Source: Paenibacillus whitsoniae
GTDB lineage: Bacteria > Bacillota > Bacilli > Paenibacillales > NBRC-103111
Reading direction: 5' to 3'
Assembly (NCBI RefSeq): GCF_003955665.1
Contig: NZ_RXHU01000013.1
Coordinates: 1 to 64,000, forward strand
DNA: 64,000 bases
Part shown: one piece after another, positions 54,197 through 63,238 of the stretch
How positions within the stretch are numbered: the first letter of the stretch is position 1
Layout of the letters: each line of letters starts with the position of its first letter
Translations under genes and position numbers: made by a program
The notes under the pieces: model-generated
Database searches by the model: none
Told to the model about the DNA's origin: nothing
What the model saw: only the letters and a program-made list of their open reading frames with translations

Positions 54197-56308
54197 GTGA
54201 ATCAACCACGTACGATGAAACGCTTGCTCAGCCGTTCCGCTTTGCTGATGACGGCTGCAAGCTTCCTGACCTTGCCTCTTGCCACGAGCGCATTTGCCGG
54301 CAAAGAAGGCGTCTTTCTCAGCGATTCCGTTTACTTTACGCTGGACCGGGTTCTGCTTTCGACCGGGGCGGACGACAGTTCGCTGCGCTTCACGCTCGAT
54401 CTGACCAACAATAGTCCCTATACGGTCGATTTCAATAACTACGGGGTTAAAGTCGTTGACGCAAACGGCTATTCGTATACCGCACGGTTAAGTGAAAAGG
54501 TGAACGCGCGCGTAAAAGCCGGCGATATCGGCGCTTTCAAGTTCGCGTCGGAGCTTCCGGCAAGCGTGTCCGCCTCCGATTTGAAAGTCGATATTTTCCG
54601 CTGGAACGATCGTTCCACCGCTGACATCGGTGTTTTGTCGGTTGAAGCGGCGATGGCGGAGGCCGGGCAATCGGCTCAGCAGCAAGCGGTTATTAATTTA
54701 AAAGACATTGATTCCACGCTGGCGGAAGACAGCTATGTGACCGCACAGCTTGGTCGAAGCTACAAAGTGTTTAAAGACAATGCCTGGATGGTCTACACCG
54801 AGGTCGTTCTGGAAAACTTAGGAACCTCCAATGTGAAGCTCCCGGATGGTCTGGAAACCAATCTGATGGACAACAAAGGGTTAACGTATACGGCGACCTT
54901 CTCTTCCGGCGGCGTGCCGTCGCTGCTGCCGCAGCAGCCAATAAAGGCGATGCTGGCCGCAGCCGTTCCCGCTTCGCTGGATACCGGCAAGCTGAATCTG
55001 TTGTTCTCGCCGAAAGGCAAGGTCAAGTCGACGGTGCTGGGCTCGCTGAATGTGTCCAAGACGTTCGGTGTTGCCGGTATCGGCGACAAGACGGCGTATC
55101 CGCCTGCTGACGCAAATCAGGATGTGTCAGGCCTGGTCCTTAGCACGACGTGGGCCGCAGCCAGCAAGCAGCCGGACGGGCTGCACGTGCAGGCGAACGT
55201 GACGCTCACGAATACGAGCGACGGCATCTTGACGCTGCCGTCGCTGTCCGGGCAGTTTCAAGCGGTGCGCAGCAGCGTGATCGTTTCTTCGAGCGACAAC
55301 GCCTCGCGCTCCACGTATTTGTCCCCGAACGAGTCGACGACGTACCGATTCTCCGGTATTTTGCCGGCGAGCCTGGGCGCGGATGCGCTCCAGCTCGTCG
55401 TGCTGGAGAAGCAGGCCGCCGCGGCTGCTGGGGGCCAGCAGGGCGCGGGACAAGCGAACGCCGCGCAAACCGCGCTGCCGGTCGCGGTCACGTCGCTCGC
55501 CGGTGCTGGCAGCGGTGGAGAAGTGACGTCTTACGCGTCCGCGCAGGATTATACGATCGGCACGGTGATGCCGATCTCATCGAATACGGCGATGGATTCC
55601 AACGTCGATCTATCGCTGGTTGAGATGGGCATGAGTGAAAGCGCCGATTTTGGCTATAAAACGATCGTTGCGAAGTACAAGCTGACGAACAAAGGCACGT
55701 CGTCCGTGACACTGCCGGACTTCCAATCGGAGTTGACGAATGCGGACGGCTACACCTATACAGGTGTTCGTCAGACGACGACTACGAAAACGATCGCACC
55801 GAATACGAGCTACGTGCTGAGCTACTCGTACATGGTGCCGGGCGAAGAGAAAGCGGAGAAGCTGGCGCTCCAGCTGTACGACCCGAACCGCATGTCCATG
55901 GGGGCGTACAAAACGGCGGTACAGCCGATCGCCGAAACCGGCCCAATGTCGATCTATCCGTTTAGCGTCGATCTCAAGGATTTCTCCGTCAGCGCGACGT
56001 ACAACAAGGATTCTTCCTATGCATACCGGATGCGAGTAGACCTCAATGTGACGCGTCAAGCTCAGGTGATTACGGATGCCAACTTCTCGTCACTATCGTT
56101 TGAGGTTGTCGACACGGAGGATCGCTTGCTTAGTTCGAAGGTGATGACGTTTACCGGTCAGGGCAAAATCTTGTCCGGCATCCAGTTCATCGAGTTCGGC
56201 AACATCCGCAACGATCAATTGAACTCGGATGTTCGCATTAAGATTTATGAAGTTGTCACTACGCCGAACGGCGACGCGAAGCGTCTGCTGCGGACGTTGG
56301 AGCCATAG
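54197..56308 (+). CDS. Secreted protein with about five Ig-like repeats
   Basis: A 703-residue exported protein. The signal peptide (about 1-35) ends in TSAFAG; a lipobox is lacking. The rest falls into about five units of 95-110 residues (about 36-135, 170-275, 310-410, 470-570, 600-703), each with an L.N.....V.LP strand, a D..G..Y turn and a final basic or hydrophobic strand, like NEAT/FxLYD-type beta sandwiches; I do not recognise an exact family. A linker rich in Ala/Gly/Gln lies near 410-425. GTG start with AAGGAGG seven bases before. It closes the PhoP-box operon and may be what the pump handles or an outside partner of it. Confidence 0.85.
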   Translation: MNQPRTMKRLLSRSALLMTAASFLTLPLATSAFAGKEGVFLSDSVYFTLDRVLLSTGADDSSLRFTLDLTNNSPYTVDFNNYGVKVVDANGYSYTARLSEKVNARVKAGDIGAFKFASELPASVSASDLKVDIFRWNDRSTADIGVLSVEAAMAEAGQSAQQQAVINLKDIDSTLAEDSYVTAQLGRSYKVFKDNAWMVYTEVVLENLGTSNVKLPDGLETNLMDNKGLTYTATFSSGGVPSLLPQQPIKAMLAAAVPASLDTGKLNLLFSPKGKVKSTVLGSLNVSKTFGVAGIGDKTAYPPADANQDVSGLVLSTTWAAASKQPDGLHVQANVTLTNTSDGILTLPSLSGQFQAVRSSVIVSSSDNASRSTYLSPNESTTYRFSGILPASLGADALQLVVLEKQAAAAAGGQQGAGQANAAQTALPVAVTSLAGAGSGGEVTSYASAQDYTIGTVMPISSNTAMDSNVDLSLVEMGMSESADFGYKTIVAKYKLTNKGTSSVTLPDFQSELTNADGYTYTGVRQTTTTKTIAPNTSYVLSYSYMVPGEEKAEKLALQLYDPNRMSMGAYKTAVQPIAETGPMSIYPFSVDLKDFSVSATYNKDSSYAYRMRVDLNVTRQAQVITDANFSSLSFEVVDTEDRLLSSKVMTFTGQGKILSGIQFIEFGNIRNDQLNSDVRIKIYEVVTTPNGDAKRLLRTLEP

Positions 56309-56332
56309 TCAAAAACGATGTGAAACGAGACA

Positions 56333-56370
56333 AAAACAGCCCGAAGGGTCAACTGACCTTTCGGGCTGTT
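56333..56370. terminator. Bidirectional terminator
   Basis: An 18-bp stem (56333-56350 with 56353-56370; one mismatch) containing AACAGCCCGAA and TTCGGGCTGTT has T-rich tails on both strands. It ends the exporter operon and the convergent carbonic anhydrase gene. Confidence 0.93.
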
Positions 56371-56376
56371 TGTTTA

Positions 56377-56952
56377 TTAGTTATTTTGGATGGCCGCGTA
56401 ACCTTCGTCGATGAGATCGAGTCGGCCGGTTTCCGGATCGATAATGAGGCCGTGAACGGGTAAGTTTTTCGGAAGCAGAGGATGATTGCGAATGATGTTA
56501 ACGCTTTTCTCAATGCCGTCGCGCACATGATTGAAGCCGGTCAGCCATTGGTCCAGGTCGATGCCCGCATGGCCCAGCGTTGCGATGACGTCGTCCGAGA
56601 TGCCGCGGCTTTTTACTTTTTCCAGCACGTTCGCGGAATTGAGGCCCGTCATCCCGCAATCGTAATGGCCAATTACGAACACTTCATCCGCTTCAAGCGC
56701 ATAGACCGCTACGATGATGCTCCGCATGAGGGAGCCGAAAGGGTGAGAAACGATCGCTCCGGCGTTTTTAATAATTTTCGCATCGCCATTGTGCAGGTTC
56801 ATGGCTTTCGGAAGCAGTTCGGTCAGCCGCGTGTCCATGCAAGTGACGACGACCATCCGCTTGTCCGGGAATTTGGTTGTCAGAAACTCCTGATACTGCT
56901 TCGTTTCTACGAAATCCTTGTTGTAATCCATGATTTGATTAATTAAAGACAT
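56377..56952 (-). CDS. Beta-carbonic anhydrase
   Basis: A 191-residue zinc enzyme that interconverts CO2 and bicarbonate. Ligands Cys38 (VVTCMDTR), His96 and Cys99 (GHYDCGM), and the Asp40-Arg42 dyad, are all present. It is of the short clade with N-terminus MSLINQIMDYNK, like B. subtilis YtiB. The ATG at 56952 has GGAGGG close upstream; a start six codons earlier would overlap that site. The gene is monocistronic or co-transcribed with the HesB-like gene 38 bases upstream. Confidence 0.95.
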   Translation of the reverse strand: MSLINQIMDYNKDFVETKQYQEFLTTKFPDKRMVVVTCMDTRLTELLPKAMNLHNGDAKIIKNAGAIVSHPFGSLMRSIIVAVYALEADEVFVIGHYDCGMTGLNSANVLEKVKSRGISDDVIATLGHAGIDLDQWLTGFNHVRDGIEKSVNIIRNHPLLPKNLPVHGLIIDPETGRLDLIDEGYAAIQNN

Positions 56953-56990
56953 CCGATTTCCCTCCACCATTGTGATAGTATCGCTGCTGG

Positions 56991-57332
56991 TTATGGTCTG
57001 TGTGCAGCAGCCCGTCGATCGACCAGGCTCATAGTTGCATTATAAATTTGGTTATTACTCTTTAGTATATAAGATTTTGTTGCTTCGTTAAAGTCGAGTT
57101 TCATGTGCTCCTCGAAAAAGATTTCGTCCTTCGCCTTGTAGTACACCGGTACGAAGTTGGTTGCAGCGCTTAAATCGCCGGCCGCCGTTTCGGACACAAG
57201 CCACAGCGTCGGAACGCCGTTGACGGAGCAGCCGCAGCCCTCGGTATCGAAGACAAGCCTCAGGAACGTGCCCGGCTCTTTCAGCGAAGGGGTCAGCCTG
57301 GCGACTGCAGATTCGGTAAACGTGATGTTCAT
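56991..57332 (-). CDS. HesB/IscA-like protein (YqkB/YneR type)
   Basis: A 113-residue protein of the iron-sulphur-biosynthesis (HesB-like) fold: FTESAVARL at the start and FLRLVFDTEGCGCSVNGV (Cys33, Cys35). Real A-type carriers need one more C-terminal CxC, which is missing here; only the first pair remains, as in the Bacillus YqkB/YneR group. A role as cluster carrier is therefore doubtful. ATG at 57332 lies nine bases after AAGGAG; an ATG at 57341 touches the site. Confidence 0.88.
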   Translation of the reverse strand: MNITFTESAVARLTPSLKEPGTFLRLVFDTEGCGCSVNGVPTLWLVSETAAGDLSAATNFVPVYYKAKDEIFFEEHMKLDFNEATKSYILKSNNQIYNATMSLVDRRAAAHRP

Positions 57333-57473
57333 CGTAGTCATCTCCTTTTCGCGATTGGAATATGTTTAGCCTTGTAGAAGCATTCTTACTATTTTAGCAT
57401 ACCCGGAAGGGATTTGCTTCTGTTTCATTCGCGAAGTATGATAAAACAAGAAACTTTTGGGAGGGATCGAGCT

Positions 57474-58991
57474 ATGTCAGGACAAGACGCAGCAGCGAAA
57501 TTGCAGGCATTTAAAGCCTATATTCGGAAAATGAAGCAGTATGAAGAGGCGATTGCCTTGATCTATTGGGATATGCGCACAGGCGCGCCGAAGAAGGGGA
57601 TCGAAACCCGCTCCGAGGTTGTGGGCGAGCTGTCCACAGAAGTGTTTCGAATGTCGACATCCGAGGAAATGGGCGGGTATCTGGACTTTTTCATGCAGGA
57701 GGAAGAGCTTGCGAAGCTCGATGACATTACCCGTAAAATGGTGCTCGAATGCAAGAAGGAGTACGATCGCAGCAAAAAAATCCCGGCCGAGAAATATCAG
57801 GCCTATGTGGTGCTGACCTCGCAGGCGGAGTCTGCGTGGGAAGACGCCAAGCATCAATCGGACTGGGCGTCGTTCCAGCCGTATTTGGAGAAAATCGTCG
57901 CGACCACGCAGGAATTCATCGAGCTGTGGGGCTACGAGGGGCACAAGTACAACACCTTGCTCGATATGTACGAGCCGGGGATGACCGTCGAGAAGCTCGA
58001 CGAAGTGTTCGGCGCGCTGCGGGAAAAAGCCGTACCGCTGCTCCAGCGCATTCAGGCGGCGCCACAGCCGAAGCGTGAGTTCCTCGATCAGCAGTTCGAC
58101 ATCGCGAAGCAGAAGCAATTCTCGCTTTCGATCCTGAAGCAGATGCAATATGACTTTGAAGCCGGTCGTCTGGATGAAACGGTGCATCCGTTTGCGACGG
58201 CGCTGAACCCTGGCGACGTGCGGATCACGACGCGCTACTTGCCGAACGACATTACGTCGGCGCTGTTCGGTACGATTCACGAGGGCGGACATGCGTTATA
58301 CGAGCAGAACATTTCCAAAGACCTCGTCGGCACGAACTTGTGCACGGGCACGTCGATGGGCATTCACGAGTCGCAGTCCCGGTTCTGGGAAAATGTGATC
58401 GGCCGCAGCAAAGCGTTTTGGGAGCGCTACTACGGCGAGCTGCAAAGCACATTCAGCGGGCAGATCGACGACATCGACGTCGACACGTTCTACAAGGCGA
58501 TCAATCACATTGAGCCTTCCTTGATTCGGATTGAAGCGGACGAATTGACGTACAACTTACATATTATGATTCGCTACGAGCTGGAAAAAGGGCTGTTCGC
58601 CGGCACGTTGTCCGTCGCGGATTTGCCGCAGGCGTGGAATGCCAAATATGAAGAGTATTTGGGCGTGACGCCGGGGAATGCCGGAGAGGGCGTGCTCCAG
58701 GATGTGCACTGGTCCGGCGGTGCGTTCGGTTATTTCCCATCGTACGCGCTGGGGAACATGTACGCGGCGCAGTTTACGCATACGCTTCGCAAGGAGATGC
58801 CGGATTTTGAAGCGTATATCGCCCAGGGCAATCTGGCGCCGATCAAAGATTGGCTGACGGACAAAATCTACCAATACGGCAAATCGCAGACGCCGAACGA
58901 AATCGTGCAGCGGGTGACCGGCGAGGAACTCAACCCGGATTACTTGGTCGCTTATTTGGAAGAGAAGTATAAAGCGGTGTACGGAATTTAG
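57474..58991 (+). CDS. M32-family metallocarboxypeptidase
   Basis: A 505-residue zinc carboxypeptidase (thermostable carboxypeptidase 1/Taq type) that trims C-terminal residues in the cytoplasm. The metal site is HEGGH (269-273) in GTIHEGGHALYEQ; the third ligand region HESQSRFWEN comes about 28 residues later, and the M32-specific motif GDVRITTRY lies at about 245. The protein is all-alpha and without signal peptide. ATG at 57474 has GGGAGGG upstream. A terminator follows the stop. Confidence 0.96.
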   Translation: MSGQDAAAKLQAFKAYIRKMKQYEEAIALIYWDMRTGAPKKGIETRSEVVGELSTEVFRMSTSEEMGGYLDFFMQEEELAKLDDITRKMVLECKKEYDRSKKIPAEKYQAYVVLTSQAESAWEDAKHQSDWASFQPYLEKIVATTQEFIELWGYEGHKYNTLLDMYEPGMTVEKLDEVFGALREKAVPLLQRIQAAPQPKREFLDQQFDIAKQKQFSLSILKQMQYDFEAGRLDETVHPFATALNPGDVRITTRYLPNDITSALFGTIHEGGHALYEQNISKDLVGTNLCTGTSMGIHESQSRFWENVIGRSKAFWERYYGELQSTFSGQIDDIDVDTFYKAINHIEPSLIRIEADELTYNLHIMIRYELEKGLFAGTLSVADLPQAWNAKYEEYLGVTPGNAGEGVLQDVHWSGGAFGYFPSYALGNMYAAQFTHTLRKEMPDFEAYIAQGNLAPIKDWLTDKIYQYGKSQTPNEIVQRVTGEELNPDYLVAYLEEKYKAVYGI

Positions 58992-59043
58992 CAGATTTGG
59001 ATGATAGGATCGGCGGCAGTATTCTGTACCCGTGTGGAATGCG

Positions 59044-59081
59044 AAAAACCTTCTCGAGCTTTGGCTCGGGGAGGTTTTTTT
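59044..59081 (+). terminator. Terminator of the M32 peptidase gene
   Basis: AAAAACCTTCTCGAGC (59044-59059) pairs with GCTCGGGGAGGTTTTT around TTTG (two G-T pairs), and seven Ts follow. Confidence 0.9.
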
Positions 59082-59180
59082 GCTGTGCGCTCGCTGAGAT
59101 CGGAAGGTCATCTTGGCAGATGACCCCGATGTCCGCGATGTCCGCAGATTTGCTTACAACCGCTTGTCTGGCGACCGACT

Positions 59181-59260
59181 TCCTGCAAAAACTACAGGTA
59201 ATTTGCTCGAAACGGGGCAAATCGTTTGAAATCATGTAAAACATACAGTAAAATTCGGTC
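59181..59260. repeat. CTGTA...TACAG-like palindromic units (block B)
   Basis: CCTGCAAAAACTACAGG plus AATTT (59181-59204) and ATGTAAAACATACAG plus AAAATT (59231-59255) copy the first two units of block A at 19569-19648, with the same 50-base step and no gap. The 467 bases 58992-59458 hold no gene; besides this block only the M32 terminator and a possible -10 box (TAGAAT, 59423-59428) before the importer operon were seen. Confidence 0.55.
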
Positions 59261-59458
59261 GCTGTGGCCATTTTCTGCGAGAATCGGTATGCAGGTTCTA
59301 GCAAGAGAGAGCCTTCGGTTCACCCAAGTTTTAATCGACCGAATGTTTATCGGTGGCAGCAAGAAACTTTGAGGTTCATGCAACTTTCCAAGGAACCATT
59401 AACCCCTTTATGGGCTCCTGCATAGAATACTGTACAACGATGAACGGAGGGACGTCCA

Positions 59459-60469
59459 ATGAGAATCACGAAAAAGTGGTCACTTACGCTGACCGTCGTC
59501 CTGCTGCTTAGTCTATTGGCGACAGCGTGCGGGGGCAAAAAGGAAGAAGCAACGAAGGTGCGCATCGGCGAGGTAACCCGCTCTTTATTTTATGCGCCGG
59601 AATATGTGGCCTTGTCGCAGGGTTTTTTTAAAGAGGAAGGACTGGATGTCGAACTCACGACGACGCCGGGTGGAGACAAAACGATGACGGCACTCCTGTC
59701 GAACACGATTGACGTCGCACTGGTCGGGTCGGAAACCTCGATCTACGTATCACAGCAAGGTTCGGACGATCCAGTAATTAACTTTGCACAGCTTACGCAA
59801 ACCGATGGTACGTTCCTCGTGGCACGGAAGAAACCCAACAATTTTGATTGGAATTCACTCAAAGGGTCCGTATTCCTAGGTCAACGCAAAGGCGGCATGC
59901 CGCAAATGGCAGGGGAATTCACGCTGAAGAAGCATGGCATCGATCCGCAGAAGGACCTGCAGCTCATTCAAAACATCGACTTCGCCAATATCGTAACGGC
60001 GTACGCCTCGGGCACCGGGGAATATGTCCAATTGTTCGAGCCGCAGGCATCAATCGTTGAGCAAGAGGGCAAGGGCTATGTAGTCGCCTCCTTTGGCGTC
60101 GAGAGCGGTCATCTGCCGTACACCGTCTTTATGGCGAAGCAAAGCTTCATGAAGGCGAATCCCGGCACAATTCAAAAATTTGCAAATGCCATTCAAAAGG
60201 CGCAGCTCTGGGTTGCCGCGAAAAGCGTAGATGAGATTACGGAAGCGGTGAAGCCTTATTTTCAAGATATTGATGTCGCTATTATCAAGAACGTCGTCAA
60301 ACGTTACAAAGACCAAGGCTCGTTCGCAACCGACGGCATTGTCGATGAGGCGGAATGGAATAACTTGCTGGATGTCATGACCAAGGCCGGAGAGCTGAAA
60401 GAGAAAGTCGCTTGGAGCAAGCTTGTTGACAACTCTTACGCCGAGAAGGCGAAAGCGAACGTGAAGTAA
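59459..60469 (+). CDS. NMT1/SsuA-like ABC substrate-binding lipoprotein
   Basis: A 336-residue lipoprotein. The lipobox LLATACGG puts the lipid on Cys22. The mature domain (RIGEVTRSLFYAPEYVALSQG at the start) is the NMT1/THI5-like periplasmic-binding fold, which binds sulphonates, taurine, thiamine pyrimidine precursors or other small aromatics. GGAGG is eight bases before the ATG. ATPase and permease genes follow, so it is a complete importer. No TPP riboswitch was recognised upstream, so thiamine precursors are less likely, but the substrate is open. Confidence 0.93.
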   Translation: MRITKKWSLTLTVVLLLSLLATACGGKKEEATKVRIGEVTRSLFYAPEYVALSQGFFKEEGLDVELTTTPGGDKTMTALLSNTIDVALVGSETSIYVSQQGSDDPVINFAQLTQTDGTFLVARKKPNNFDWNSLKGSVFLGQRKGGMPQMAGEFTLKKHGIDPQKDLQLIQNIDFANIVTAYASGTGEYVQLFEPQASIVEQEGKGYVVASFGVESGHLPYTVFMAKQSFMKANPGTIQKFANAIQKAQLWVAAKSVDEITEAVKPYFQDIDVAIIKNVVKRYKDQGSFATDGIVDEAEWNNLLDVMTKAGELKEKVAWSKLVDNSYAEKAKANVK

Positions 60470-60512
60470 CAAAATCTGACGAAGCAGGGTCGTCGACAAG
60501 GAGGTAGGGACC

Positions 60513-61292
60513 ATGACATCCGCTGTAAAAGTAACAGGAGTCACGCATGTGTATGTAACGGAAGAACGGGCGACGCTCGCCGTGCAGGACATTGATTTTT
60601 CGATCGGGCAGGGGGAATTCGTCTCGCTGATCGGTCCCAGCGGCTGCGGCAAGACGACCCTCTTGTCCATGATCGCGGGACTGATCTTGCCGACGGCTGG
60701 CGGCGTCGAAGTCGGTGGAGAGCCCGTCCGCGGGCCCTCTTCCAAGGTCGGCTATATGCTCCAGCAGGACTATCTGTTTCCGTGGCGCACAATTGAAGCC
60801 AACAGCTGGTTCGGGCTTGAAATCGAGGGCAGGCTGACCCCCGAAACGAAACAAAGCACGTTGGAGCTGCTGGACGAAATGGGGCTGCTGCGCTTCAAGG
60901 ACTATTACCCGACACAGCTGTCCGGCGGCATGCGCCAACGGGTAGCGCTCGTTCGGACACTGGCGACGGACCCGGAGCTGCTGCTGCTCGACGAGCCGTT
61001 CTCCGCGCTCGATTATCAGACCAAGCTGCAGCTTGAAGACCTCGTGCTGCGAACATTGCGCGCGAAGAAGAAAACGGCGCTGCTCGTCACGCACGACATG
61101 TCGGAGGCGATTGCGATGAGCGACCGCATTCTCGTGCTCGACCCGAACCCAGGCAGGTTGCGACGGGTGTTCGACGTGCCGGCCGACATTCGCAGCGCCT
61201 CGCCGCTGCTGGCCAGGGAGCTGCCGAGCTTCCACGGACTTTTCCGCGAGGTGTGGCAGGAATTTGGAGGTGAGAGCGATGCCGACCGATAA
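60513..61292 (+). CDS. SsuB/TauB-type ABC ATPase
   Basis: A 259-residue importer ATPase: Walker [10 protein letters not shown] (near 40), signature [15 protein letters not shown], Walker [13 protein letters not shown] and H-loop [11 protein letters not shown]. The Q-loop [13 protein letters not shown] is typical of nitrate/sulphonate/taurine importers. AAGGAGG precedes the ATG by nine bases. Its last 14 bases overlap the permease gene start, so expression is coupled. Confidence 0.95.
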   Translation: MTSAVKVTGVTHVYVTEERATLAVQDIDFSIGQGEFVSLIGPSGCGKTTLLSMIAGLILPTAGGVEVGGEPVRGPSSKVGYMLQQDYLFPWRTIEANSWFGLEIEGRLTPETKQSTLELLDEMGLLRFKDYYPTQLSGGMRQRVALVRTLATDPELLLLDEPFSALDYQTKLQLEDLVLRTLRAKKKTALLVTHDMSEAIAMSDRILVLDPNPGRLRRVFDVPADIRSASPLLARELPSFHGLFREVWQEFGGESDADR

Positions 61293-62091
61293 AGACAAAC
61301 TTATGGAGGAAGCGCATGGGGCGCATCTGAAGGCGCTGAAAAAGCAAACCGTCTGGGTGCGGGTCGTGCAGGCCGCGATCCTCCTGGTGTTCCTGCTGCT
61401 CTGGGAGGCGGCTGCCCGTCTGAAATGGATTGACGTGCTGCTGTTCAGCTACCCGACGAAAATCCTCCGTCTGCTCTGGGATAAGCTCCTCGACGGCACC
61501 TTGCTGCCCCATGTCGGCGTGACGATCGAGGAGACGTTGATCGGTTTCGTGCTGGGCACCTTGTTCGGCACCCTGCTGGCGGTGCTCATCTGGTGGTCGC
61601 CGTTTCTTTCGCGTGTGCTCGATCCCTATATCGTCGTGCTGAACAGTATGCCGAAGGTCGCGCTCGGCCCGCTATTTATCGTCGGACTGGGGCCCGGCCT
61701 CCTGTCCATTATTGCGACGACGCTGTCGATCACCGTCATCATCACGACGCTGGTCGTATATGGAAGCTTCAAGGAAGTCGACCCGAACTACGTCAAAGTC
61801 GTCAAGCTGTTCGGCGGTTCGAAGCGGCAGGTGTTCCGCCAGGCGATACTTCCGGCGTCTTTTCCGGCGATTGTTTCCACACTGAAGGTCAACGTCGGTC
61901 TCGCCTGGATCGGCGTAATCGTCGGGGAATTTCTTGTGGCGAAGGAAGGTCTGGGCTATTTGATTATCTACGGCTTCCAGGTGTTTAATTTTACATTGGT
62001 CATTTCTACATTGTTTGTGATCGCGGTTGTCGCGACCGTCATGTACCAACTGGTGGCAAAGCTGGAGAAGCGGCTGACCCGGCACCGATAA
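61279..62091 (+). CDS. SsuC/TauC-type ABC permease
   Basis: A 270-residue permease with about six membrane helices. The BPD_transp_1 domain contains the EAA-type loop [21 protein letters not shown] (given in part) and [15 protein letters not shown], as in SsuC/TauC. The ATG at 61279 follows GGAGGTG by six bases, which lies in the ATPase coding end. It completes the three-gene importer; the ArAE-like gene comes 73 bases later and may be co-transcribed. Confidence 0.94.
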   Translation: MPTDKDKLMEEAHGAHLKALKKQTVWVRVVQAAILLVFLLLWEAAARLKWIDVLLFSYPTKILRLLWDKLLDGTLLPHVGVTIEETLIGFVLGTLFGTLLAVLIWWSPFLSRVLDPYIVVLNSMPKVALGPLFIVGLGPGLLSIIATTLSITVIITTLVVYGSFKEVDPNYVKVVKLFGGSKRQVFRQAILPASFPAIVSTLKVNVGLAWIGVIVGEFLVAKEGLGYLIIYGFQVFNFTLVISTLFVIAVVATVMYQLVAKLEKRLTRHR

Positions 62092-62128
62092 CGAGCCCTT
62101 GTCAAGCAAGGAACTTAATGGAATAATG

Positions 62129-62172
62129 AAGCCCATAGAGAGAACCTGCAAGGAGGGGGAGACTATGGGCTT
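62129..62172 (+). promoter_or_regulatory. mRNA hairpin holding the ribosome binding site and start codon
   Basis: AAGCCCATAG (62129-62138) pairs perfectly with CTATGGGCTT (62163-62172). The right arm contains the ATG of the next gene, and the 24-base loop holds its AAGGAGGGG site. Such a structure can block initiation until it is melted or bound, like an RNA thermometer or a translational operator. Confidence 0.6.
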
Positions 62173-63124
62173 TCGTGTGTGGAAAACGGCTGTCGCCGTC
62201 GTCATTGCGATGTATCTGGCTCATCTGTTCGGCGTACATTCGCCGGCCGCTGCGGCGCTGCTTGCTATTTTAGGCGTCGAAGTGACGAAAAAGAAAGGCA
62301 TTCGCAGTGCGCTGCACCGCATCGCGGCTTCGATTCTCGCTTTGTTGATCGGTTCGGGCTTGTTGATGCTGTTCGGGTTTCAAATCTGGGTCGTCGGTGT
62401 GTTCGTGCTGCTTGTTTTCCCGCTGCTGCATCGCCTTCGGATCAGTGAAGGGACTGTGACCGGCGCGGTGGTGATGCTGCATCTGTACGCTTATGAGGAC
62501 GCAGGTCTTCATGCGGTGCTGAATGAACTGTATTTGCTCGTGATAGGGCTTGGAACGGCTACGCTGATCAACATTGCGTACATGCCCAAAACCGATTCCC
62601 AGCTGACCGCCTATCGCCAGGAGGTAGAGCGGCTGTTTTCCGCGATTTTCTTGCATATTGCGAATCATCTGCGCGACAATACGATTGTCTGGGACGGCAA
62701 GGAGCTGCTGGAAGCGGGAGAAGCGATTGAGCGCGGCGCGGATTTGGCGAAGCGGACGATGGAGAATACGCTGCTTTTCGGGGGCGATCCATACTGGCGG
62801 GTGTATTTCTACATGCGGACGGAACAGCTGGAATCGATTACGCGTATGATGGATCTTGTGGCTCAGGTGTACCAGACTTTGCCGCAGGGCGAGCTGGTTG
62901 CCGCGATCTTCGAAGATATTAGCCAAACTGTCAAGGAAGACTACTATACAGGCAAGGCCGAGAAAGAATTGCAAGAGCTGGACAACCGTTACAAAGCGAT
63001 GCCGCTGCCCGGAAGCCGCGAGGAATTCGAGGTGCGGGCCGCGATTTTACAGCTCAATCGGGAGCTCATGCAATTTTTGGCCATTGCGAAAAAGCAAAAA
63101 AAGCATCGCCCGGCGGCGGGTTGA
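62165..63124 (+). CDS. Aromatic acid exporter family protein (DUF939/YgaE-like)
   Basis: A 319-residue membrane protein. About five or six hydrophobic segments fill residues 5-160 (AVAVVIAMYLAHLFGVHSPAAAA at the start is characteristic), followed by a soluble helical C-terminal domain (about 170-319) as in the DUF939_C part of Bacillales ArAE proteins. These export aromatic carboxylates or are of unknown role. ATG at 62165 lies behind AAGGAGGGG. The start is embedded in the hairpin at 62129-62172, so translation may be regulated. Neighbouring importer genes could be functionally linked. Confidence 0.87.
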   Translation: MGFRVWKTAVAVVIAMYLAHLFGVHSPAAAALLAILGVEVTKKKGIRSALHRIAASILALLIGSGLLMLFGFQIWVVGVFVLLVFPLLHRLRISEGTVTGAVVMLHLYAYEDAGLHAVLNELYLLVIGLGTATLINIAYMPKTDSQLTAYRQEVERLFSAIFLHIANHLRDNTIVWDGKELLEAGEAIERGADLAKRTMENTLLFGGDPYWRVYFYMRTEQLESITRMMDLVAQVYQTLPQGELVAAIFEDISQTVKEDYYTGKAEKELQELDNRYKAMPLPGSREEFEVRAAILQLNRELMQFLAIAKKQKKHRPAAG

Positions 63125-63174
63125 CTCTGACAGAAATCCCTAGGTTTAAGGCTCAAAAATAATATAAAATAATT

Positions 63175-63204
63175 GTCACTCTAGACTGGTGTCCTGCATA
63201 CAAT
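63175..63204 (+). promoter_or_regulatory. SigE-type sporulation promoter of cotE
   Basis: CATACAAT at 63197-63204 equals the SigE -10 consensus. GTCACTCT at 63175-63182, 14 bases upstream, matches the -35 (GTCATATT) in five of eight positions. This is in line with B. subtilis cotE, which is read by mother-cell SigE. Confidence 0.6.
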
Positions 63205-63238
63205 TGTAAGGAATGATTGTATGGAGGAGGTTGAAAGG

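Noticed and set aside
59261..59458. A riboswitch (TPP or SAM type) before the NMT1-type importer operon
   Set aside because: None of the conserved TPP core words or a SAM-type leader with terminator was found.
60375..61298. A 307-codon reverse frame over the SsuB-type gene
   Set aside because: It is antisense to a well-marked ATPase and has no family likeness.
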